Shown: positions 56,541 through 64,000 of the stretch, piece by piece
Numbering within the stretch: the first letter of the stretch is position 1
Layout: every line of letters begins with the position of its first letter
Assembly: GCF_026213295.1 (NCBI RefSeq)
Contig: NC_079419.1
Location: forward strand, 23,707,818-23,771,817
DNA: 64,000 nucleotides
Direction: 5' to 3'
Origin: Gadus chalcogrammus
Lineage: Eukaryota; Chordata; Actinopteri; Gadiformes; Gadidae
The notes under the pieces: generated by a model
Seen by the model: only the letters and a program-made list of their open reading frames with translations
What the model was told of the DNA's origin: nothing
The model's database searches: none
Program-made: the position numbers and the translations under genes

Positions 56541-57402
56541 CTGCATGGGGGGAGGGAGAAGGAGGGGGGGGTGGGTGGGTGGTGAGCCCATCAATGTGGG
56601 ATGGTGGTGTTTGGGTATTGGATGGATAGGATTGTTGTGAAGGGCGATGGGTGGGTTTGTTTGGTGGAGAAGGTGGATGGTGATGGGGGGGGGGGGTGGA
56701 AAATTGGTGGATTGTAAAGGGGGGGGGGAGTTGACATCGCTGCGGGGGTAGGGGATAGCGGGGTGGGGTGGTGGGAGAGGGGAATGAAAATACAAAATAC
56801 AAATACATTTTCCAGCAACAAAATACATTTCCAACAACAAAATCCAAACCTTGTAAAAGCAGAGGATTTCACTGCCCCTCATGCTCTGCCGGTCGGGAAC
56901 AGCTTTGTTAAACCGTGAGATGCCGTGGGTTCAACTTTTAATCAGAAACACGCTCCGATTGAGACATTTGCTGTTGGAGATTTTGAGAAGATACTAGGAG
57001 ATAACAGACCTTCTGCTGAACTATTAAACAGTGTTTTGTAAGTGCGCTGTATATATATCCTTTTGGTACAGTGACCCTTTGTTATGAAGATCTGACTGGT
57101 CGGAAAAGACCACACGGGATATGTTAGAAATAAAATGTGGTAAAAGGAAGGAAACAAGAATTGGTTGCAATGGTTGCCAGGAGCGACAGAGGGAGTGAAG
57201 AAGGAGATGGTTTTGAAAGAGAGCGAAAAGGAGAGAGTGAGAGAGAGAAAAGAAGAATTCAATAAAGAGAAAATCATCACAGCACAAACACTGTAGCAGA
57301 ATCAGAGAACAGGCACCAGACAGAAGAAGAGGTGAAAAGTTGAACAGAAAGTAAGAGAGAAGCCTTGTGTTGTAGGACGTTTCATAGGACATACATATAC
57401 AT
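56541..57402. other. Upstream opsin intron, G-rich start
   Basis: 56550-56765 is strongly purine/G-rich on the + strand (pyrimidine-rich on the coding strand, next to the acceptor). A longer open frame runs through it on the - strand but encodes only Pro/His/Ser-rich sequence. The rest is unassigned. Confidence 0.5.
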
Positions 57403-58259
57403 CCGCCATACTCAAGTAGCGGCCCGCGGGCCTTTTGTGGCCCGCGGGGTGTCTATTAATGGCCCTCGAGCTGTTTTGAAAAGTTGTTTTAATTATTAAA
57501 AAAAAAAAAAAAAAAAAATCGTGCTGGGCGCTCTTATTTTGAAACCGCGCGCCGCAATCTCAATACGAGGCTGGGGGTTGCAACGATAAACAGATAGCAC
57601 TCCAGACCGCTCCAGCCCTCCCAAACTCGAGGCAGACAGTCCATCTCAGCAGCAGTCAAGGCCGATTTAGGGTCGTTTTAGACGCAGAGACGTAAGCACG
57701 TAATTTACACAAGGGACTTGTTTTAGACAAGTTTTGATTTACGGTTCCTTTAAGGTTCCTTAAGGATTGCGCGTGTTGCAAGGGGATTCTCCGCCAGAAC
57801 AGTAGGGGGAGCAACGAACGAATCTGTGGACGTGGAAGTGGAAATCGCTGGCTTGTTTATATTTATAATTATCATAATTCGTTCTTGTGTTTTCTTCTTC
57901 TCCTTCTTCAAAATTCTTCATTTGCTTCTGTCACGGCCTTTTAAAAATGGCGCTATTATGCTGTAAAACCGGAAATGTGAGACTCCTGAAAGGATGTGGT
58001 TAGCTGGCCAATCACAGTCTTTGCTAGCTGCGTAGGGCCGTAGTGTTTTAGTCGCATAGTCAGGAATTTTGGCCGACGCACTTAAGCACGTAAGGGGGGA
58101 TATTTTACCGCGCAAGGGGGGGTTATGTATCTTACGTGCTTACGCGTTACGTCTAAAACAGAGCATATATCGGCCTCAGTCACACGTATACCGACCGGCC
58201 CCTTGAGTCACTGAAAATAAAATGTGTGGCCCCTCATCATTTCTACTTGAGTACCCCTG
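57403..58259. mobile_element. hAT-type non-autonomous element, 857 bp
   Basis: The right end, read inward on the - strand, is CAGGGGTACTCAAGTAG. The left end is CCGCCATACTCAAGTAG, identical over the inner 11 bases but with an altered terminus. ATATACAT is duplicated at 57395-57402 and 58260-58267. GGCCCGCGGGCC near the left end links it to the element at 48176. A 20 bp poly(A) lies at 57498-57518. No transposase frame. Confidence 0.87.
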
Positions 58260-58287
58260 ATATACATGGATACATACATGCGCGCGC

Positions 58288-58322
58288 ACACACACACACA
58301 CACGCACACACACACACACACA

Positions 58323-58371
<49 letters not shown>
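58288..58371. repeat. (CA)n microsatellite split by a solo LTR
   Basis: Mostly CA with single-base interruptions. The array resumes at 58739 after the LTR. Confidence 0.95.
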
Positions 58372-58936
<565 letters not shown>

Positions 58937-59765
58937 AGCAGTGGCGGCTGGTGGTTTTTAAAGTGAGGGAGGAAGGACTAAGCGCTTGGTTGCCATTGGC
59001 CTGCTTGCATTGACAGTGGCCCATTGTGGCATAAGTATGTGACACTCAAGTTGTTTCAGGGTGTTTTGGTGAACTACAAGATAGCAGGATGGGATAATTA
59101 TGTGAATTGATACAAATCCACCAGTGGCAGCATTGTACTTTGAAAGCTGTTGGGCAGCATGTCTTGGACTACAAGGGCAGAAGGAAAGGATGCAAAGCCA
59201 ATTAGTCAAATCAGGCCTACTCTTGATTTGTAAAACTAGATAAAAAAATCTGGGCCTATCATTGGGCCTATTTTTGCCCTCAATGACAGAAGCTATTGGT
59301 TGTAATTTGGCTATGTTTACTTTCAGCTACAATTGTTTTAGGAGAAATAAAGACACCATGCCAAAAGTGATGCCATTTAAAAGGCATCATGCTCATAATC
59401 ATTCACTAACATCCTTTCCACAATATCAAACAGAACGGTCAGAGTAACAAACAATTAAACAAACAACAAGAACATTATTTCACAACTATTTACATACACA
59501 GTAAGCCTAACATTGTTTGAGGCTAATGCGGATGTTAATGGATGTTTCAGAATGTTGGTCATGGTCTTAAGCCAAGTAAAATGAGGGACTTCATTTATAG
59601 ATCAAGTCAACCCTCCTCGCGGGCTCCACCGCGGCAGCCCTGCCCGGCCGCGGGCTCCGCAGCTCGGCCGCGGGCTACGGAAACATCCATATAAGCGAAC
59701 GGAGCTGCACTGTACCGCAACGAACAGTAGCGCACTACTCGGTGCAAACGAGGCATTCGACTGAG
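58937..59765. other. Unassigned sequence beginning with a hAT-like terminus
   Basis: CAGTGGCGGCTGGTGG at 58940 directly after the ATAC array resembles a common fish hAT end. No matching right end was found. 59620-59690 is GC-rich with GGCCGCGGGCT repeated twice. Confidence 0.4.
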
Positions 59766-59900
59766 CGGTAGTGTTGGCTCATTCGTTCGCGAACCGGTTC
59801 GAATGAACAAGTCTTTAGGACGAACGAACCGAACCGGTTCGTTTCTCTCGTTCGTTCGTTCGTCTCGTTCACTATTCGAATCACCAGAAACTTGACTGAA
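59766..59900. repeat. GAACGAAC/GTTCGTTC palindromic repeat
   Basis: Multiple GAACCGGTTCG palindromes and runs of CGTT and GAAC in both orientations; looks like a fragment of a dispersed fish repeat. Confidence 0.6.
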
Positions 59901-60719
59901 CGAACTAACTAGTTTCCGGTAGCACCAACTCCACAGAGTCTGACTGACTCAGCTGAGAACCGTGCAATGGCGTGCATTCCATGATGCGATTCACTGCTGG
60001 AGAATCTTCCTCCCTCTCCTCACTGGAGAAGCCTCCACTGATACATACACACATACTTTACATGCATACTAACAAAAACAATATCTTACAGAAACACACA
60101 TACAACACCAATGCACATAGCAAGCCAACATACTCGAGACCTTTGGGGGCAGAGATATGCAGTGATCCTGCACACGCATCAATATAGCTGTATAACTGTA
60201 TAACTGCATGCACACATAAATGCATACACACATAAATGCAAACACACAACGGGACTTCTCAGACATGGACAGACACACACACAAACACACACACATACAA
60301 AACCATGTTGAAACTGAAACGTGCAGAAACGCATGAAAAACATGCAAATGCAGATTTGATGGATAAACGACGTGACTAAAACATTAAGAGGGGAAATTTC
60401 ACAGGTCCATGAGGGCAAACATCTCCCATGTGATGGTTCAACATGAAGATACATCTCTCACTCTTACTCCTCTCTCTGTCTCTTTCTGCCACTCTCTCTG
60501 CCTCTCTCTCTCCCCCTGTCCCTCACAATGTTTATGTTCTCGTCTCTATTTCCCCATCCTTATCTCTCTTGCATACATTACCCAACATCCAAACTACCCC
60601 TTCATTCCACAAACTGTATAATATACATTATACAATGTGGTGTGTGTAAAGTATGCATGTATGTATGTATGTATGTATGTAATTGTAAGTGTGTGTGCGT
60701 GTGTGCGTTACCCCTCCAG
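59901..60719. other. Unassigned sequence with CA-rich and (ATGT)n tracts
   Basis: ACACACAT-rich sequence at 60180-60300, (ATGT)n at 60657-60680. No gene. Confidence 0.45.
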
Positions 60720-60839
60720 GGTTGGCCCTGCTCTACTGCCCGTGGCTGTAGAGCTGTCCTCCCAGCAGACTGCTCACTGCTCGCCTCCAGGCTCCACTGC
60801 TGTCACCACACTCTCTCATTTGACAAAACATACAACCAG
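60720..60839 (+). other. Candidate 120 bp exon, unknown gene
   Basis: Preceded by TTACCCCTCCAG and followed by GTAAGC, both good splice consensus. It has 40 codons open in the frame starting at its first base (GWPCSTARGC... ending KTYNQ), and a second frame is also open. Cysteine-rich. I do not recognise the product, and no neighbouring exon was found, so this may be chance. Confidence 0.25.
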
Positions 60840-61570
60840 GTAAGCACTCAGGCGTGACACCTGATGGCAAGTTGGTGTGTGCGTGTAGCACCATGGACAC
60901 AATGACAACTAGTCAACAAGTGTGACTAAGTGTGGGTATTAGGAGCTTCTTTGAGAGTGTTTCTTAGTGACAGGCCTGGCGTTGGGACGTCTCCAGAACC
61001 CTCTCCAGTCGGTAAACGCTGTCGGGGAGGCTGCCTTTGTGATGGATTTCATATATTCTGCTCAGCATTCACAAATCAAAGTGTTTACATGTATAAACTG
61101 ATTAATGTTTCTGTTGAGCGTACTCAGACATGCTGAATTCAAAAATGTTGAATGCGGACATTTGAATGAAGACATTTGAATGAATACATTTGAAGTCACG
61201 TGACAATGCAGATGATAATCAAGAAGTGAAAAATGCTTTGCGGGTAGAGATCCATATTCATCTCTTATAATCAGAGTTTTGTAACTCTTACTTTTTCTCT
61301 CCTGAACACATCTCACCCTGTGTTGAAATGTTATCGAGCTTGTTTCCCGATCATCCAAGAGTGGTTTAAAGTGTTGATTTGATCAGGGTTCGTACACATA
61401 ATCTGTCAAATTGATGTCCCACACTGCCGGAGACCAAACAGTGGAGGACCCTTCCGGTCCGCCTGGTCTTGGCTTTCAGGACCACCATGCTGCTGGTAGG
61501 GTCATGTAGGAATCACCTTATTAAGATAACTCCCTACACACACACGTGCCTGTGTGTGACATTTATTCAT

Positions 61571-61637
<67 letters not shown>

Positions 61638-61899
61638 GTGGGCCATTACCTGATAATGCCTTTGAATGGATTTAACGGAGGGGTATTAACTCAGTGGGTT
61701 AACATTTCTGTTTGCTATAACAGTAAAAAAGCAAGTATAAAACTGTGTTACTGACAACATAGCATAACATAACATAGACTGTATATAATACAGGGTAAAC
61801 TAACTTAACATGGACTGTATATAATACAGATTTACTGTAACTGACTTAGGGTAGACTGTATATAAGTAAGGGATAATGCCCGACGAGGTGTCCATTTTC
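60840..61899. other. Unassigned sequence with (TG)n and a short tandem repeat
   Basis: (TG)n at 61575-61633. ACTGTATATAA(T/G)(A/T)AC recurs three times at about 61770-61870. No gene recognised. Confidence 0.5.
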
Positions 61900-64000
61900 A
61901 GGAATTAATGAACGACAAGGAGGCCTTAGAACCGTCCGACGCGCAGTGGAGGACGGTTGCCTCCGCGAAGTCCAATAAAAAGGGGGTATCCTGCCCCTGT
62001 GACGATCAACAGGCTACTTTCAGCTGCCGTCAAATCACCCCTGCTACCACTACAGCTAGGGCAGATAAGTTACCCCTTTCACTTGCTCCCCTCTGTAAAT
62101 ATAGGGGTTCTGTTGAGTGCCTTACTGATGACTTCAACAATGCCATGTCTTCTGCCATCGATTCTGTTGCTCAGCGTAAGCGATCATTGAAAAAAACAGC
62201 TACCTGGTTTAATGTAGAAACTCGCACCCTGAAGCGAGGATGCAGAATCCTTTAACGCAAATGGCACTTGACTAACCTTGAGGTCTTTTGTCTTCCGTGG
62301 CATAACAGTCTGCTCACCTATAAGGGTGCGCTCACTACTGCCAGGAACGCCTACTTTTCCAGTATCATCAACAGGAATAGAAACAAACCCAAGTTTATTT
62401 TTGTCCCGGTGAAGAGTCTGACTCAAAAACAGATTCAGAGTATAGGCTCCACCCTCTTATGAGGTCAATTCATGGATTTCTTTGAAAACAAGACTCAATC
62501 GATTAGAGAGGAAATTTATGCTTGCCGTGCTTCTTGTCCTCCACATCTTGCAGGGCAGGATGGGGTCTTGCACTGTAGGATTGGGAACTCAGAGGCAACT
62601 CTCCTGGAGTTCCAAGACAAAAACTCTGGTTGAACTTGAAAAGTTAATAGAGGCATTGAAGCCAAACTTGTGTATGTTGGATCCTCTCCCTTCCAAGTTT
62701 CCCTCTAGTTTCAAGGCTGCAGTGATAAAACAGCTACTCAAAAAGCCAGGCCTAGAGCCTGAATTAATCAGAAACTCTGCAAATATATTGAACTCGGCCT
62801 ATATCGAACCTTCCTTTCCTGTCAAAGATACAGTGAAGGATTGTAGCAAATCATCACTATCTGATCATGAACAATCTCTTCAAACCTTTTCAGTCCACTG
62901 AATTTGAGTGGTAGATTATATCCTTCTTGCTTTGGATACAAATGCGAGCTTGATACTTGTGTTGCCTGACCTTAGTACTGCGTTCGACACAATCGACTAC
63001 ATGATTCTTCTTAACCGTCTTGAGCACTATGTTGGCTTCGGTGGTATGGCTTTTTGCACGCTTGATTCCTACCTCACAGATAGAAGACAATTTGTGCTCT
63101 ATGAGAGTTCAGAATCGAAGCACTGCAAACTATGCCTTGGTGTACCACAAGGGTCGGTCCTTTGTCCATGGCTTTTTGCAATCTACATGCTTCCCTTTGC
63201 CAACATTATCCGCAGCTTTGGAATTAGCTTCCACTGCTATTCGGATGACACCCAACTCTTTATTCCTGTAGGATCAGGGGAATCAGCCCAGATCCAGAAG
63301 TTGGAGTCCTGTCTGGCTGCAGTGAAGAGTTGGATGTCACAGAACTTCCTGCAGCTTCACCGGGAAGACAGAGATGATAATTATTGGCTAAAAACGAGAC
63401 CTGAGTAAATTGGAACAGTCTCATTGTGGTTGGATGGCTTGGCCATCCCAAAAAGTGCATTTGGCAGAAATGTTGGTGTCCTGTTTGACCCTCTGCTGTG
63501 CTTTGACCGACATGTTAGAAGTATAACCAGAATTGCATTATTCCATCTGAGGAACATTGATTCACACATTCATATCATTAAGACTGGATTATTGTAATTC
63601 CTGGTTCTCTGGTCTACCTAACTACCACCAGAAGTCTACAGCTTGTACAGAATGCTGCAGCTAGACTGCTGACTAGAATGAGAAAGTTTGATCACATCAC
63701 TCCTATTCTCGCCTCTTTGTACTGGCTACAAATAACTTCCAAATCAGATTTTAAGGTGCCACTGCTAACCTATAAAGCCTTGCATGGACTAGCTCCATCC
63801 TACCTGAAGGACCTCATCATTCCTTATAGTCCTTCTTGGTCCCTCTGGCCTTCGAAAGCTGGCCTTCTTTTGCTACCCAAGGTGAAAAATAAATCAGCTG
63901 GACAGAGGGCGTTCGCCATCGAGCCCCCTTCCTATAGAATAGTCTGCCACCTAATCAGGGAAGCTGACTGTCGAGCTATTCAAAGCAAAAATTAAAACGC
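61900..64000 (+). mobile_element. L2-type LINE, copy E, decayed, runs off window
   Basis: Same subfamily as copy C. Starts without endonuclease near 61900 and continues to the window edge. Coding pieces are in several frames with deletions. The 3' end is not in the window. Confidence 0.85.
61908..63995 (+). pseudogene. L2 LINE ORF2, reverse transcriptase, decayed (copy E)
   Basis: Pieces at 61908-62255, 62268-62462, 62482-62901, 62908-63408 and 63420-63995 follow the L2 order: TARNAYFSSIINRN, KPNLCMLDPLPSKF, AVIKQLLKKPGLEPE, DLSTAFDTIDY, GVPQGSVLCP, YSDD at 63238-63249, MSQNFLQL, NVGVLFDPLL, NAAARLLTRMRKFDHITP and LYWLQI. The catalytic YADD has become YSDD. The region between AVIKQLLKK and the DLSTAFD block has lost the usual NYRPISNLPF and FQSGFR segments. 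Not functional. Confidence 0.85.

Noticed and set aside
56541..56882. Extension of the opsin exon frame upstream on the - strand
   Set aside because: Pro/His/Ser-rich translation of a G-rich intron tract; a proper acceptor CATGCAG sits at 56541-56546.

Overview
The window reads as intergenic and intronic DNA of a ray-finned (teleost) fish. Three things point that way: L2-, L1- and Tx1-clade LINEs of the kind abundant in fish, long dinucleotide and tetranucleotide arrays, and two coding exons that match a teleost multiple tissue (TMT) opsin. There are no prokaryotic features. Nearly everything else is transposable elements, many nested, plus simple repeats.

Layout. 1-2468: 3' two thirds of an L2-type LINE on the + strand with a long open frame (copy A). 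2469-6045: a broken endogenous retrovirus (LTR, Ser-type primer binding site, leader, split gag, then only the C-terminal tail of integrase). 6046-8416: a 5'-truncated L2-type LINE on the - strand (copy D). 8570-9480: a decayed integrase-core (DDE) transposase. 10783-15184: a second L2 copy (copy B), near-identical to A but frameshifted and carrying a 629 bp inverted-repeat transposon. 15190-18980: an L1 on the - strand with ORF1 and ORF2 remnants, split by a solo LTR. 19195-21010: a TA-flanked repeat holding an L2 fragment (copy C). 22128-29764: an old repeat holding a solo LTR (22403-23027) and a 5758 bp foldback element (23917-29674).

29900-39800 is mostly simple repeats and unrecognised sequence, with one near-identical tandem duplication of about 771 bp. 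40048-56540 on the - strand carries the last two coding exons of the opsin, separated by a 16.0 kb intron. That intron holds an almost complete Tx1-clade LINE lying exactly between two (TC)n arrays and hit by three non-autonomous hAT elements, each with a perfect 8 bp target duplication. 56541-61900 holds a fourth hAT-type element, a solo LTR inserted in a (CA)n array and more microsatellites. 61900-64000 is another decayed L2 copy (copy E), running off the window.

The only host gene I can support is the opsin. Its first exons (TM1-TM5) were not found in the 7.4 kb to the right of exon 56307-56540 and probably lie beyond the window. The most unusual structure is the foldback element: 8 bp target duplications, arms of about 2.5-3 kb, 79 bp terminal tandem repeats and 170 bp inner tandem arrays of unequal copy number, with no recognisable transposase.
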